A stretch of 64,000 bases of DNA from Sediminibacillus albus (GCF_900101125.1 NZ_FNFL01000005.1:124001-188000); one strand, 5' to 3'. Shown: positions 1 to 9,126, counted from the stretch's first letter. The notes: generated from the sequence alone by a model not told the origin. A program made the numbers and translations.

Positions 1-143
1 CATGTATATTCACTATTATGATATCTAGGTTATAGTAGTGTCCCGGCACAATCAAACAGGCCAAGGACATGCTGGATTTTCTAATCCAACTTCCATCATA
101 GCCTTTTTCGATACGTTTGAAAAGTTTTTTTGAACGGTTACCG

Positions 144-180
144 AAAAAAGAGGACCGCCCCGCATACGGAAGCCATCCCC
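144..180 (-). terminator. Probable terminator of gatCAB
   Basis: An imperfect GC-rich stem (arms around 150-160 and 171-180) is followed, in minus-strand reading, by CTCTTTTTTC. It lies just after the gatB stop codon. The remaining bases 1-143 show no gene that I can support. Confidence 0.6.
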
Positions 181-193
181 CTTTTTATCTCTG

Positions 194-1624
194 TTAACGT
201 TTGTCCATTTCTTCCTTCAGAATCTTATTGACCATTGGCGGGTTCGCCTGGCCTTTGGTAGCCTTCATCACCTGGCCGACAAGGAAGCCTAAAGCCCGGT
301 CTTTTCCGTTTTTATAATCAATGATCGATTGTTCATTCTCATCAAGGATTCCGGTAACAATTTCCTTCAGCTGGCCTTCATCAGAAATTTGCACTAATCC
401 TTTGTCTTTGACGATTTGCTCTGGATCTCCGCCCTTCTCAACAAGCTCAGAGAAGACCTTCTTGGCAATCTTGGAGGAAATCGTACCATCTTCAATTAAT
501 TGAATCATTTTGGCCAGCGATTCCGGTGTCAATGCCAAGTCGTGCAGGTCCTTTTGCTGCTTATTCATATAGGCGGATACTTCTCCCATCAGCCAGTTGG
601 AAGCTTGTTTAATATCTGCTCCCTTGTTGATTGTTTCTTCGAAGAAGTCCGACATTTCTTTCGTACTCGTCAATACCATGGCATCATAAGCTGGCAGCTC
701 CAACTCGTTGACATAACGAAGCTTTCGGGCATCCGGCAGCTCCGGAATTTGCGAACGGATTCTGTCTTTCCAAGCTTCATCGATATACAAAGGAACTAAA
801 TCAGGCTCAGGAAAATAACGGTAATCATCTGAACCTTCCTTCACCCTCATTAAAATCGTTTCTTTTGTTTGCTCATCATAGCGCCTAGTTTCTTGAAGAA
901 TTTCCCCGCCGGAGAGCAATACTTTCTGCTGACGCTTTTCTTCAAATTCAAGTCCTTTTTGAACAAACGAGAAGGAATTCAGGTTTTTTAGCTCGGTCTT
1001 CACACCAAACTCATCCTGGCCAATCGGGCGGATTGACAGGTTGGCATCACAGCGCAGGGACCCTTCTTCCATCTTACAGTCGGAAACCCCTGTATATTGG
1101 ATAATGTTTTTTAGTTTCTCTAAGTAAGCATAAGCTTCTTGAGGAGAACGCAAATCAGGTTCCGAAACAATCTCGATTAACGGTGTCCCCTGGCGGTTGT
1201 AATCGACCAACGAATAACCATCATCATTATGAGTCAGCTTACCAGCGTCTTCTTCTAAATGTAGGCGGGTAATCCCGATTCTCTTTTTCTTACCGTCTAC
1301 TTCAATTTCAATCCAGCCATGTTCTCCAATTGGCTGATCAAATTGAGAGATTTGGTATGCCTTCGGGTTATCCGGATAGAAATAGTTCTTACGGTCGAAC
1401 TTGGTATCTGTAGCGATTTCACAATTCAAAGCCATTGCTGCCTTCATCGCAAAGTTGACTGCTTCCTCGTTTAGCACTGGCAAAACACCAGGATAACCTA
1501 GATCAATCGGATTGACATTGGCATTTGGCTCGGCACCAAAGTGGTTGTAGCTTGGACTGAAAATCTTCGAATCCGTTTTTAGCTCTACGTGGACTTCAAG
1601 ACCGATGATTGTTTCAAAATTCAT
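194..1624 (-). CDS. gatB: Asp-tRNA(Asn)/Glu-tRNA(Gln) amidotransferase subunit B
   Basis: GatB (476 aa) binds misacylated Glu-tRNA(Gln) or Asp-tRNA(Asn), activates the side-chain carboxylate with ATP and, with ammonia delivered from GatA, makes Gln-tRNA(Gln) or Asn-tRNA(Asn). The N-terminus [15 protein letters not shown] and the stretches [14 protein letters not shown]-like (here [20 protein letters not shown]), EEDAGK and [10 protein letters not shown] are family hallmarks. The C-terminal YqeY-like tail (after about residue 330) contacts tRNA. The start codon overlaps the gatA stop by 4 bp (ATGA), so translation is probably coupled. It is the last gene of the gatCAB operon. Confidence 0.97.
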   Translation of the reverse strand: MNFETIIGLEVHVELKTDSKIFSPSYNHFGAEPNANVNPIDLGYPGVLPVLNEEAVNFAMKAAMALNCEIATDTKFDRKNYFYPDNPKAYQISQFDQPIGEHGWIEIEVDGKKKRIGITRLHLEEDAGKLTHNDDGYSLVDYNRQGTPLIEIVSEPDLRSPQEAYAYLEKLKNIIQYTGVSDCKMEEGSLRCDANLSIRPIGQDEFGVKTELKNLNSFSFVQKGLEFEEKRQQKVLLSGGEILQETRRYDEQTKETILMRVKEGSDDYRYFPEPDLVPLYIDEAWKDRIRSQIPELPDARKLRYVNELELPAYDAMVLTSTKEMSDFFEETINKGADIKQASNWLMGEVSAYMNKQQKDLHDLALTPESLAKMIQLIEDGTISSKIAKKVFSELVEKGGDPEQIVKDKGLVQISDEGQLKEIVTGILDENEQSIIDYKNGKDRALGFLVGQVMKATKGQANPPMVNKILKEEMDKR

Positions 1625-3093
1625 TTGTTGGCACCTCCCAGTTCAGGCTGTTTTTTATGATGGTCGGTTGCCTGTTCAAACGCATACGCTGTCCGCAGCA
1701 TGGTGCTTTCATCAAAGTGTTTGCTGATTATTTGCAAACCAATCGGCAATCCATCGCTGGAAAAGCCGCAAGGAAGCGACATGCCCGGAACGCCGGCAAG
1801 GTTGACAGGGATAGTCAAAATATCGTTAGCATACATTGTGAGTGGATCATCGATGATTTCGCCGACTTTAAAAGCAGGAGTCGGGGTAGTAGGTCCAATA
1901 ATAACATCATAATCCTCAAATACCTTTTCAAAATCATTTTTTATCAATGTCCGTACCTTTTGGGCTTTTTTATAGTAAGCATCATAGTAGCCAGAGCTTA
2001 GTGCGAAGGTACCAAGCATTATCCGGCGTTTTACTTCATCTCCGAAGCCTTCGCTCCTAGAACGCTTGAACATGTCAAGCATGCTTCCTGCCTGTGCGGA
2101 ACGGACACCATAACGGACTCCGTCAAAACGGGCCAGGTTGGCAGAAGCTTCCGATGAGGAAAGCAAATAATACGCTGCTACCGCATAACGGGAATGAGGA
2201 AGAGAAACCTCTTCCCATGTTGCGCCTAAGTCCTCATATACCTTTAATCCATTCAAAACGGCTTCTTTTACTTCCGGAGAGACGCCCTCTGCCAAGTATT
2301 CAGAAGGAACAGCTATTTTGAGCCCTTTTACTCCCTGGTCAAGCGTTTCACTATAATTAGGAATATCAATGTCTACAGAAGTAGCATCCATCGGATCATG
2401 GCCAACAATGGCTTGTAAGAGATGGGCATTATCTTCAACGGTTCGAGTAATCGGCCCGATTTGATCCAAGGAAGAAGCAAAAGCGACTAAACCAAATCTG
2501 GACACGAGTCCGTATGTAGGCTTGGAACCAACCACACCGCAAAAAGCTGCCGGCTGGCGAATCGATCCGCCTGTATCAGATCCCAGCGAGAAGAAGACCT
2601 CTTTGGCCGCTACAGCAGCTGCAGAGCCGCCGCTCGATCCGCCTGGAACATAATCGGTGTTCCAAGGATTACGTGTGGCAAAATAGCTTGAGTTTTCATT
2701 GGATGATCCCATAGCGAATTCATCCATATTTAATTTACCGATGGTAACGGTATTTTCTTTCTGCAGCTTTTCCATCACAGTAGCATCGTACAGTGGATCC
2801 GTTAAGTTATCTAAAAACTGGCTGGCACAGGTTGTGCGTAAGCCTTTAGTAACAATGTTATCCTTGATCCCGATTGGCAGGCCGTATAATAAAGATGTAT
2901 GTTCCCTGGATTGTTGATCCAGCTGTTTTGCTTGTGCTTTTGCTTTTTCTTCATCAAGCGTCAAAAATGCTTTGACTTGATCGTCGACAGCGTTGATGCG
3001 GCTGTAAGACTCAGCAACCAAATCGCTGACAGTGATTTCCTTGTTATGTAGCTTATCTTGTAACTCTTTTAACGTATAATCAAAAAGCGACAT
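1621..3093 (-). CDS. gatA: Asp-tRNA(Asn)/Glu-tRNA(Gln) amidotransferase subunit A
   Basis: GatA (490 aa) is the amidase subunit that hydrolyses glutamine and channels ammonia to GatB. It belongs to the amidase-signature family: Lys77 in GIKDN, the Gly/Ser-rich [12 protein letters not shown] with the bridging Ser at about 153, and the nucleophile Ser at about 177 in [12 protein letters not shown] form the Ser-cisSer-Lys triad. Length is normal for Bacillus. It sits between gatC (13 bp upstream) and gatB (4-bp overlap). A good AGGAGG-like site precedes the ATG. Confidence 0.97.
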   Translation of the reverse strand: MSLFDYTLKELQDKLHNKEITVSDLVAESYSRINAVDDQVKAFLTLDEEKAKAQAKQLDQQSREHTSLLYGLPIGIKDNIVTKGLRTTCASQFLDNLTDPLYDATVMEKLQKENTVTIGKLNMDEFAMGSSNENSSYFATRNPWNTDYVPGGSSGGSAAAVAAKEVFFSLGSDTGGSIRQPAAFCGVVGSKPTYGLVSRFGLVAFASSLDQIGPITRTVEDNAHLLQAIVGHDPMDATSVDIDIPNYSETLDQGVKGLKIAVPSEYLAEGVSPEVKEAVLNGLKVYEDLGATWEEVSLPHSRYAVAAYYLLSSSEASANLARFDGVRYGVRSAQAGSMLDMFKRSRSEGFGDEVKRRIMLGTFALSSGYYDAYYKKAQKVRTLIKNDFEKVFEDYDVIIGPTTPTPAFKVGEIIDDPLTMYANDILTIPVNLAGVPGMSLPCGFSSDGLPIGLQIISKHFDESTMLRTAYAFEQATDHHKKQPELGGANK

Positions 3094-3106
3094 TGTTCAG
3101 GCCTCC

Positions 3107-3397
3107 TTATTCAAGTATTGATGGCACACGGAACTGGCCATCCTGCTTATCCGGTGCATTTTTAAGTGCGTCTTCTTTATCGATCCACTTTCTAGGTTGA
3201 TCCTTGCGCATCACATTTTTCAAATCTAAAACATGCGTTGTAGGCTCCACATCATCTGTATTTAGTTCATTCAAGCTTTCTGCATAATGAATGATATCAT
3301 CCAGCTGTTTCGTCATTTTTTCGACTTCTTCGTCACTTATAGCCAACCTGGCAAGATGGGCTACATGCCTTACTTGTTCCTTTGAGATATTAGACAT
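3107..3397 (-). CDS. gatC: Asp-tRNA(Asn)/Glu-tRNA(Gln) amidotransferase subunit C
   Basis: GatC (96 aa from the start chosen here) is the small subunit that wraps around and stabilises GatA-GatB. Conserved stretches are [16 protein letters not shown] at the N-terminus, [12 protein letters not shown] in the middle and FRVPSILE at the C-terminus. An in-frame GTG three codons upstream is part of the Shine-Dalgarno region (GGAGGTGA), so ATG at 3397 is preferred; this gives the usual 96-residue length. First gene of the operon. A -10-like TAGAAT lies upstream but I cannot pair it with a good -35. Confidence 0.95.
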   Translation of the reverse strand: MSNISKEQVRHVAHLARLAISDEEVEKMTKQLDDIIHYAESLNELNTDDVEPTTHVLDLKNVMRKDQPRKWIDKEDALKNAPDKQDGQFRVPSILE

Positions 3398-3610
3398 CTC
3401 AGTCACCTCCGTTTAGATTATTCGTTTATGAAAAACAGGATCGCGCTTGATTTCTACACTAGAGAAATCCTCCTGATCCGAATAACAGCAATATTTATGA
3501 TAATAGCAAAAATACTGGACCATTGGCAACTTGTACTAATGCCATTCCTGTTTATTCTACCATGTTTCCTGGCGCTGCTGAAATAGATTCGCCTGCACAG
3601 GCCTTTTAAG

Positions 3611-3650
3611 TATAGAAAAAAGAGCCCTCCCAAAGGAAGGGCTCTTTGAA
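3611..3650 (-). terminator. Rho-independent terminator of the proline symporter gene
   Basis: The arms AGAGCCCT (3621-3628) and AGGGCTCT (3638-3645) form a perfect 8-bp stem. On the minus strand it is followed by TTTTTCTATA. It lies 7 bp beyond the symporter stop codon and separates it from gatCAB. Confidence 0.9.
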
Positions 3651-3656
3651 CATTTA

Positions 3657-5171
3657 TTAATATCTTGATTTCGCTTCATTAAATTCAGCTTCAATTTCGG
3701 GATGAGGCGTGCCTGCCATACTAACCAACACAGTTACAATAAGGTTAAGCAAGAATCCTGGCACAATCTCATACAATTCGAAGATGCCCCCGGAGAGGAA
3801 ATCTCCCCAGATAACAACCGTTAACGCACCAACAATGATACCGGCGAGCGCACCATTCCTTGTTATACCTTTCCAGAATAACGACAGGATGATGATTGGT
3901 CCGAAGGCAGCTCCGAAGCCTGCCCATGCATAACTAACCAGTTCTAATACAGAGCTTTCCGGGTTCGAAGCAACAAACGTCGCAATCAAGGCAATAACAA
4001 TAACTGCCCCACGGCCAACCCATACTAGTTCGCGTTCACTGGCATTCTTGCGCAGAATCGCTTTGTAAAAGTCTTCCGCAACAGCTGAAGATGATACAAG
4101 CAGCTGGGAGTCAATAGTACTCATAATTGCTGACAGAATTGCAGCCAGCAAAATACCGGCGATGATTGGATCAAATAAAATCTGCGAAAAAGCAATAAAG
4201 ATTTTTTCCGAGTCTGCCAGCATTTGCACTCCATTTTCGCTAGTTACTTCAATGCCGAATTGGGACAATACCCCTACATCCTGGGTATTGATGAACGCAA
4301 GTCCGGCAAAGCCGGTAAATACAGCGCCATATAAACCAAGAATCATCCATGTAGTACCAATAAGCTTGGCCATTGGTACATCCTTCGGCGAACGAAGAGC
4401 CATAAACCTGGTAATGATGTGAGGCTGCCCGAAATAGCCAAGCCCCCATGCAAAAGATGACAAGATGGCGATTGTCCCTACTCCTGCCACCATATTTAAA
4501 TGACCTGGATCAATTTGTCCTACAGCATCAACGGTAGCATCCCAACCGCCAATTACGAAGATAGCCCGAATCGGTACAACAATCAACGCAATAAACATTA
4601 GGATACCCTGGATGAAGTCTGTCCAGCTTACTGCCAGGAATCCACCGAGGAATGTATAAGAGACAATGACAATAGCACCAATCCATAGTGCCTGATTGTA
4701 GGATAGGCCGAATGAAGCTTCAAATAGCTTTGCGCCCCCTACCATACCTGATGAAGTGTAAAAAGTGAAGAAAATTAATATTACAATTGCTGATATTACA
4801 CGTAATATGTGGGATGAATCGCGGAAACGATTTTCTAAGAAGTCAGGAATCGTGATGGAATTGTTAGAGACTTCCGTATAAACCCTCAGGCGTTTTGCTA
4901 CAAACTGCCAGTTTAAGTAAGCACCAATAGAAAGCCCGACAGCCATCCATGCTTCTGCCATTCCTGCTGCATATACAGCCCCCGGCAAACCTAGCAGTAG
5001 CCAACTACTCATATCCGAAGCTCCAGCACTTAATGCGGCAACTCCAGGCCCCAGCCTTCTGCCTCCAAGTACATAATCTGATAAATCATTTGTTAATCGA
5101 TACGATATGACCCCGATCAGGAGCATACCTATTAAGTAAACTATAAAAGTTATTAACGTAGCTGTTCCCAT
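3657..5171 (-). CDS. putP: Sodium/proline symporter (OpuE/PutP family)
   Basis: A 504-aa sodium:solute symporter with about 13 hydrophobic segments. The stretches YVLGGRRLGPGVAALSAGASDMSSW and GYFGQPHIITRFMALRS are typical of Na+/proline transporters. In B. subtilis the homologue next to gatCAB is opuE, the osmotically induced proline transporter, so the order gatB-gatA-gatC-symporter argues for OpuE. Function as nutritional PutP is possible because rocA lies 2.3 kb away. A 35-aa membrane peptide gene immediately upstream is probably co-transcribed. The ATG at 5171 has GAGGAG upstream. Confidence 0.93.
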   Translation of the reverse strand: MGTATLITFIVYLIGMLLIGVISYRLTNDLSDYVLGGRRLGPGVAALSAGASDMSSWLLLGLPGAVYAAGMAEAWMAVGLSIGAYLNWQFVAKRLRVYTEVSNNSITIPDFLENRFRDSSHILRVISAIVILIFFTFYTSSGMVGGAKLFEASFGLSYNQALWIGAIVIVSYTFLGGFLAVSWTDFIQGILMFIALIVVPIRAIFVIGGWDATVDAVGQIDPGHLNMVAGVGTIAILSSFAWGLGYFGQPHIITRFMALRSPKDVPMAKLIGTTWMILGLYGAVFTGFAGLAFINTQDVGVLSQFGIEVTSENGVQMLADSEKIFIAFSQILFDPIIAGILLAAILSAIMSTIDSQLLVSSSAVAEDFYKAILRKNASERELVWVGRGAVIVIALIATFVASNPESSVLELVSYAWAGFGAAFGPIIILSLFWKGITRNGALAGIIVGALTVVIWGDFLSGGIFELYEIVPGFLLNLIVTVLVSMAGTPHPEIEAEFNEAKSRY

Positions 5172-5177
5172 GTTTGT

Positions 5178-5285
5178 TTATTCTCTCCTCTCAATAAATA
5201 AAGTAGTTATCGCTAAAATAATTAAAATTGGCATAGGTACAAATAACCAAAACCAGGTGGCACCAGTCAGTCCGAATTCTTCCAT
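5178..5285 (-). CDS. Symporter small accessory protein (35 aa)
   Basis: A very short gene: ATG at 5285, stop at 5178, with a strong AGGAGGGG Shine-Dalgarno 8 bases before the start. The peptide begins MEEFGLTGATWFWLF, has one hydrophobic helix (about residues 11-30, including VPMPILIILAI) and ends ERRE, predicting a single-pass membrane peptide with its charged end inside. It ends 6 bp before the proline symporter start, so the two are almost certainly translated from one mRNA. Tiny peptides at this position are known upstream of other sodium:solute symporters and are presumed to act as subunits; that role is inferred here. Confidence 0.85.
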   Translation of the reverse strand: MEEFGLTGATWFWLFVPMPILIILAITTLFIERRE

Positions 5286-5533
5286 CTTTTCTCCCCTCCT
5301 TTTTATACATTATGTATGCATTTTCGCTTTCATCATGTATAAAAAGTTAAAAACGAAAATACAGACACAACATATCCACTATATCATACCTTGGTTTTCA
5401 GAACATTACAAAAGTTATTTAAAATCGCTGCTGATTTATATTTATTCAATTTTTTGTCGCTTTTTGTATATATTTAGCGATTAAGATAATATCTATTCAA
5501 TAAAATTAATAAAATTAAATGAGTATTTTTACC

Positions 5534-5547
5534 TGTAAGCGCTTTAT
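5534..5547. promoter_or_regulatory. Candidate CcpA (cre) site
   Basis: TGTAAGCGCTTTAT matches the palindromic catabolite-response consensus TGWAARCGYTTWCW at 13 of 14 positions. It lies about 250 bp upstream of the small peptide-symporter transcription unit and downstream of the pheromone gene. Regulation of either is inferred. The rest of 5286-5620 is AT-rich without a supported gene. Confidence 0.4.
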
Positions 5548-5621
5548 ATTGAACAAATATTCGAAAAATAGATCCACAAATAAAGTTCCATCAGGTTACT
5601 TATTATATAAACAGCAAATAT

Positions 5622-5667
5622 AAAAACAAAAAAAGACCCGAAACAGTGTCCATTGAACACCATTTCG
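5622..5667 (-). terminator. Terminator of the receptor-pheromone operon
   Basis: Imperfect hairpin (CGAAA at 5639-5643 with TTTCG at 5663-5667, plus GTGT/ACAC inside, two mismatches). On the minus strand it is followed by a long T-rich run (CTTTTTTTGTTTTTATA). It follows the pro-peptide stop by about 60 bp. Confidence 0.65.
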
Positions 5668-5725
5668 AGCAAGTAAGGTTTAGTAGGTAGTAGTATAATT
5701 AAAGCAATAAATTAATATTGCTTCA

Positions 5726-5935
5726 TTAATAAAATAAGTTTTGCGAGAAGATGCTTGGTTCTGCTTCATGAGATAAGTCAAAAGAAAAAATACTCGGTTC
5801 TGCCTCATGAGATAGGTCAAAAGAGAAGATGCTTGGTTCTGCTTCATGAGCTGTTTCAGTTAGATATCCTTGTAACTGGCTACTCGCACCTAAAACAGCT
5901 AATGATATTACCAAATATACGATTAATTTTTTCAT
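5726..5935 (-). CDS. Secreted pheromone precursor with three tandem peptide repeats
   Basis: A 69-aa pre-pro-peptide. Residues 1-19 form a signal sequence (MKK, then LIVYLVISLAVLGASS). From residue 30 the rest is a tandem array: HEAEPSIFSFDLS (30-42), the identical HEAEPSIFSFDLS (43-55), then HEAEPSIFS followed by QNLFY (56-69). The start codon lies 12 bp after the stop of the upstream HTH-TPR receptor, and its Shine-Dalgarno AAGGAGG overlaps that stop. Receptor-then-peptide order, signal peptide and short acidic/hydrophobic repeats match RRNPP pairs such as NprR-NprX and PlcR-PapR. By analogy it is exported by Sec, cut by extracellular proteases and re-imported by an Opp permease. The mature peptide is not known; the shared core EPSIFS must be part of it if all copies are active. 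I do not recognise the sequence as any described pheromone. Confidence 0.85.
   Translation of the reverse strand: MKKLIVYLVISLAVLGASSQLQGYLTETAHEAEPSIFSFDLSHEAEPSIFSFDLSHEAEPSIFSQNLFY
5744..5848 (-). repeat. 39-bp direct repeat, 2.7 copies, inside the pheromone gene
   Basis: Repeat 1 spans 5810-5848, repeat 2 5771-5809 and the partial third 5744-5770. The repeats are not identical in DNA: for example ATAAGTC/ATAGGTC and TGCTTGG/TACTCGG differ at silent positions while the peptide HEAEPSIFS is unchanged in all three. The in-frame period of 13 codons keeps the reading frame. Confidence 0.9.
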
Positions 5936-5947
5936 ATTCCATCCTCC

Positions 5948-7213
5948 TTATATTCTTATTAATTGTTCATATGAATAATTGGCAAGCTTATAGTATTCAG
6001 TTGCACTTTTATACTTATTTTTATCTTCAAAATGCTTACCAACCATATTCGCATAGATAACTAAATTGGCATAATTTTTCTGTTTTTTTAAAAAGGGAAT
6101 GAATTCTCCTATAACAAAGCTTTCAAATGCCTCATGTTCTTCATCTAATGCATATTTATATGTTCTTAACTCATAATCAAAAAATTTATGGCGTTCTTTG
6201 TCTATTTCATTTAGTATTCTATTACCTTCGTTAACCATTGCCCTAGCCTCTATATGATTACGACTTCTGTAATACTCTTTCACTAGAGAAGTTACAGCTA
6301 AAAGTCTATCTTTTAAAGCCAAAGCGTTTTTTTCTTCTAAAACCTCATTGAAACATATTATTGATTGTTTGGTATCTCCTTTAGAAGCATAAAGGTGCCC
6401 CAAGTTAATATTCGTTAACTGAATTAGATCATCTTTTTTATTAAGTTTTGCTAAGTGCTGAGCAAGATTATAATTTTTTATTGCTTTATCGTAAATCCTA
6501 ATCCTGCGGTAAGAGATCCCTAACAAAATGTGGCATTGTGCACAGCGAATAAAGTTATAATTTTTACTGTAGGCCTCTAATGCCTGGTTTGCATAATCGA
6601 TAACCTCTAAAGTGTTGCGCAGCTTACTGTATGTAACAGCCAAGGTATACTTCAAATCGGCAACCTCAGCTTCTGATAATTCAATCTGGTTAGTCTTTTC
6701 TTCGGCAAGCTTATAAAACCTGAATGCTTGGTTGAATTCTTCGATAACAGAATTATAGTTGCCTTTAAATTTCAGCCAAAAGTAAAGCTGATAGTTATCG
6801 AATGTGTTAGAAACTTCTTTCAGGTTGTTGATTTGTTTTAAAGCTAAGTTCACTTCATCAATAATTAAGTAATAACGAATCTTATGAATCTCAAATAATA
6901 CTTGGGTATGTGAATAATTATTTTCAATAATTTCCTGTAATTCTTCGTATTTATTAGTGATTTCTGTTTTACTATTTACCTCAAATAACATGTCAAACCA
7001 TTCCTGGCATTTTTCCTTCAGCAAAGAATCGTCTTCGCTTTTCACTTCAACGCCAAGCTTCGTGCACAGCATGTTGATCACATCTGTACTTGGTTCTGTC
7101 CGCCGATTTTCAATCTTGGATAAGTAGGACTCGGATACAATCCCTTCTGCCAGCTCTTCTTGTGTCATGTTTTGTTTGACTCTATGCAGTTTAATAAAAG
7201 GGCCAATTTCCAT
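5948..7213 (-). CDS. HTH-TPR peptide receptor/transcription regulator (RRNPP family, NprR/PlcR-like)
   Basis: A 421-aa cytoplasmic protein. Residues about 5-60 form an XRE-type helix-turn-helix (KLHRVKQNMTQEELAEG, then SESYLSKIENRR). Residues about 80-420 are helical tetratricopeptide repeats, for example VADLKYTLAVTYSKLRNTLE, RCAQCHILLGISYRRIRIYD and LTNINLGHLYASKGDTKQS. This architecture and length are those of RRNPP receptors (NprR about 423 aa; PlcR is shorter), which bind a re-imported signalling peptide in the TPR concave face and then change DNA binding. The adjacent pro-peptide gene supplies the cognate ligand. A GAGGTGG ribosome site precedes the ATG. A palindrome at 7272-7289 in the upstream region may be its own operator. 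Targets outside the operon are unknown. Confidence 0.88.
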   Translation of the reverse strand: MEIGPFIKLHRVKQNMTQEELAEGIVSESYLSKIENRRTEPSTDVINMLCTKLGVEVKSEDDSLLKEKCQEWFDMLFEVNSKTEITNKYEELQEIIENNYSHTQVLFEIHKIRYYLIIDEVNLALKQINNLKEVSNTFDNYQLYFWLKFKGNYNSVIEEFNQAFRFYKLAEEKTNQIELSEAEVADLKYTLAVTYSKLRNTLEVIDYANQALEAYSKNYNFIRCAQCHILLGISYRRIRIYDKAIKNYNLAQHLAKLNKKDDLIQLTNINLGHLYASKGDTKQSIICFNEVLEEKNALALKDRLLAVTSLVKEYYRSRNHIEARAMVNEGNRILNEIDKERHKFFDYELRTYKYALDEEHEAFESFVIGEFIPFLKKQKNYANLVIYANMVGKHFEDKNKYKSATEYYKLANYSYEQLIRI

Positions 7214-7260
7214 AGATTGTCCACCTCATACATACATTTAGGGTAAATAACCTACTTTTT

Positions 7261-7295
7261 TATAGATCATCTTAGACCAATTGGACTAATCTATA
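7261..7295. promoter_or_regulatory. Candidate operator palindrome upstream of the receptor gene
   Basis: TTAGACCAATTGGACTAA (7272-7289) is an 18-bp palindrome with one mismatched pair. It is flanked by a second symmetric pair TATAGA (7261-7266) and TCTATA (7290-7295). It lies about 60-75 bp before the receptor start codon, where an autoregulatory site would be expected. Binding by the receptor is inferred only. Confidence 0.45.
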
Positions 7296-7404
7296 AATAT
7301 GGTTTTTTCCTATAGCTTTATAATAACACATTTCCTAAAAATTCATATTGGGAAAGTTATAGCGCTTTTTCGTTGATTAACCATATAAAAACTTTCCTAC
7401 TTTC

Positions 7405-7449
7405 CTAAATAAAGAAACCCGGCATTATCGATTAGATAATGGCCGGGTT
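7405..7449 (-). terminator. Terminator of rocA
   Basis: Stem AACCCGGC-ATTATC (7416-7429) pairs with GATAAT-GGCCGGGTT (7435-7448); the minus strand continues CTTTATTTAG. It lies about 25 bp after the rocA stop. Confidence 0.8.
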
Positions 7450-7472
7450 GGAAAAAGAAAAACAATCTATTT

Positions 7473-9020
7473 TTATAGCATTTCAGACGTTGTTTTCGGC
7501 TGCATAAGGTGTGACAAGTAATCAGGACCGCCAGCTTTAGAGTCTGTTCCTGACATATTAAAGCCGCCAAACGGATGGTACCCAACGATGGCTGCTGTAC
7601 AGCCGCGGTTGAAGTATAGGTTACCAACATGGAAATCCTGGCGAGCCTGCTCAATATGCTCTCTATTGTTGGTAATGACCGCACCTGTCAAGCCATATTC
7701 CGTATTGTTGGCAATCTCGATAGCTTCATCGAAGTTCTTCGCTTTGGTGAAGCCAACAACCGGTCCGAAGATTTCTTCCTGCATGATACGGGAATCTGGG
7801 GCAAGATCAGCAAAAACGGTCGGATGAACAAACCATCCTGTAGAGTTATCTCCTGTACCGCCCGCCATCAATCTTCCTTCTTGCTTGCCAATTTCAACAT
7901 AGTCAAGAATCTTATTGTAGGCAGCTTCATCAATGACAGGTCCCATGTACGTATCATGGCGAGTCGGATCTTGTACATTAACTTCTTTGGTTTTTTCCAC
8001 TACACGAGCCAACAAGTCATCATAAATGTCTTCGTGAGCTACTACGCGGGAGCAAGCAGAACATTTTTGTCCTGAAAATCCAAAAGCAGAATAAGTAATC
8101 GCATCTGCTGCAAGCTCCAAGTCAGAATTGTCGTCGACCACAATGGTATCTTTTCCGCCCATTTCAATGATGGTACGCTTCAACCATTTTTGCCCGAGCT
8201 GTACAACGGCGGCACGTTCAAAGATACGCGTACCTACTTCTCTCGATCCAGTAAAGTTGATGAACCTTGTACGCGGATGGTCAACCAAATAGTCGCCTAC
8301 TTCGGAACCGCTTCCAGGTACATAGTTAACAACACCTGCTGGCATACCCGCCTCCTCTAACACTTCCATCAGCTTGTACGCAATGATTGGTGTTGTACTG
8401 GCAGGCTTTAACAACACTGTGTTGCCGGTTACCATTGGCGCTACCGTTGTTCCAGCCATAATGGCGAATAAGAAGTTCCATGGAGAAATGACGATACCTA
8501 CACCCAACGGGATGTAATGAAGCCGGTTGTTTTCAATCTCACGGCTGTTAATTTCCTCGCCATTTTTCAAATCAAGCATTTGACGGCCATAGTATTCCAT
8601 GAAGTCGATCGCTTCTGCTGTATCAGCATCAGCTTCCTTCCATGGCTTGCCGCCTTCTTTTACTAAGTGAGCAGTGAACTCATGCTTTCGTCTGCGAACG
8701 ATAGCCGCTGCACGGAATAGAATATCAGCGCGCATTTCCGGATTGGTCTTGCGCCACCATTCGAAAGTTTCATCTGCTATCTTCATAGCTTTCTCAGCAA
8801 GCTCCTGGTTTGCTTTCGAAACATAACCAATCACTTCTGATTTATTAGCAGGATTGTAAGAAACAATTTTTTCTTCTGTAGTAATACGCTCTCCACCAAT
8901 AATCAGCGGATACTCTTTGCCAAAGTCAGCCTCAGCCTTCTTTAGTTCCGCTTCCAAAGCTTTGCGATTCTCTTCAATCGTAAAATCTGTAAAAGGTTCG
9001 TGCTTGTAAGGTGTTACCAT
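7473..9020 (-). CDS. rocA: L-glutamate gamma-semialdehyde (P5C) dehydrogenase
   Basis: RocA/PruA (515 aa) oxidises 1-pyrroline-5-carboxylate/glutamate semialdehyde to glutamate with NAD+, the last step of proline and arginine catabolism. Aldehyde dehydrogenase signatures are visible: NAD site GSREVG, general base Glu in IEMGGKD, and catalytic Cys in GQKCSACSR. The start chosen (MVTPYKHEP) has AAGGAGG eight bases upstream; it gives exactly the 515-residue length of the B. subtilis protein, while an upstream in-frame extension lacks homology. Transcribed alone: own promoter and terminator. Proline uptake is encoded nearby, but no proline dehydrogenase is in the window. Confidence 0.96.
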   Translation of the reverse strand: MVTPYKHEPFTDFTIEENRKALEAELKKAEADFGKEYPLIIGGERITTEEKIVSYNPANKSEVIGYVSKANQELAEKAMKIADETFEWWRKTNPEMRADILFRAAAIVRRRKHEFTAHLVKEGGKPWKEADADTAEAIDFMEYYGRQMLDLKNGEEINSREIENNRLHYIPLGVGIVISPWNFLFAIMAGTTVAPMVTGNTVLLKPASTTPIIAYKLMEVLEEAGMPAGVVNYVPGSGSEVGDYLVDHPRTRFINFTGSREVGTRIFERAAVVQLGQKWLKRTIIEMGGKDTIVVDDNSDLELAADAITYSAFGFSGQKCSACSRVVAHEDIYDDLLARVVEKTKEVNVQDPTRHDTYMGPVIDEAAYNKILDYVEIGKQEGRLMAGGTGDNSTGWFVHPTVFADLAPDSRIMQEEIFGPVVGFTKAKNFDEAIEIANNTEYGLTGAVITNNREHIEQARQDFHVGNLYFNRGCTAAIVGYHPFGGFNMSGTDSKAGGPDYLSHLMQPKTTSEML

Positions 9021-9097
9021 CAACATGACCTCCTTATTCTTTCGAAACATTCTACCTGAACACTTGCTTAATAGATTGTCAGGCGCAACCATATCCC

Positions 9098-9126
9098 ATT
9101 TTACCCGATATTTTTAAACACTTCAA
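9098..9126 (-). promoter_or_regulatory. Sigma-A type promoter of rocA
   Basis: On the minus strand TTGAAG, a 17-bp spacer and TAAAAT lie about 80 bp before the rocA start. No sigma-54 -24/-12 element, as found for rocABC in B. subtilis, is apparent. Confidence 0.6.

Noticed and set aside
7340-7375. Second cre-like site (TTATAGCGCTTTTT) near rocA
   Set aside because: Only about 11 of 14 consensus matches and it lies downstream of rocA; too weak to list.
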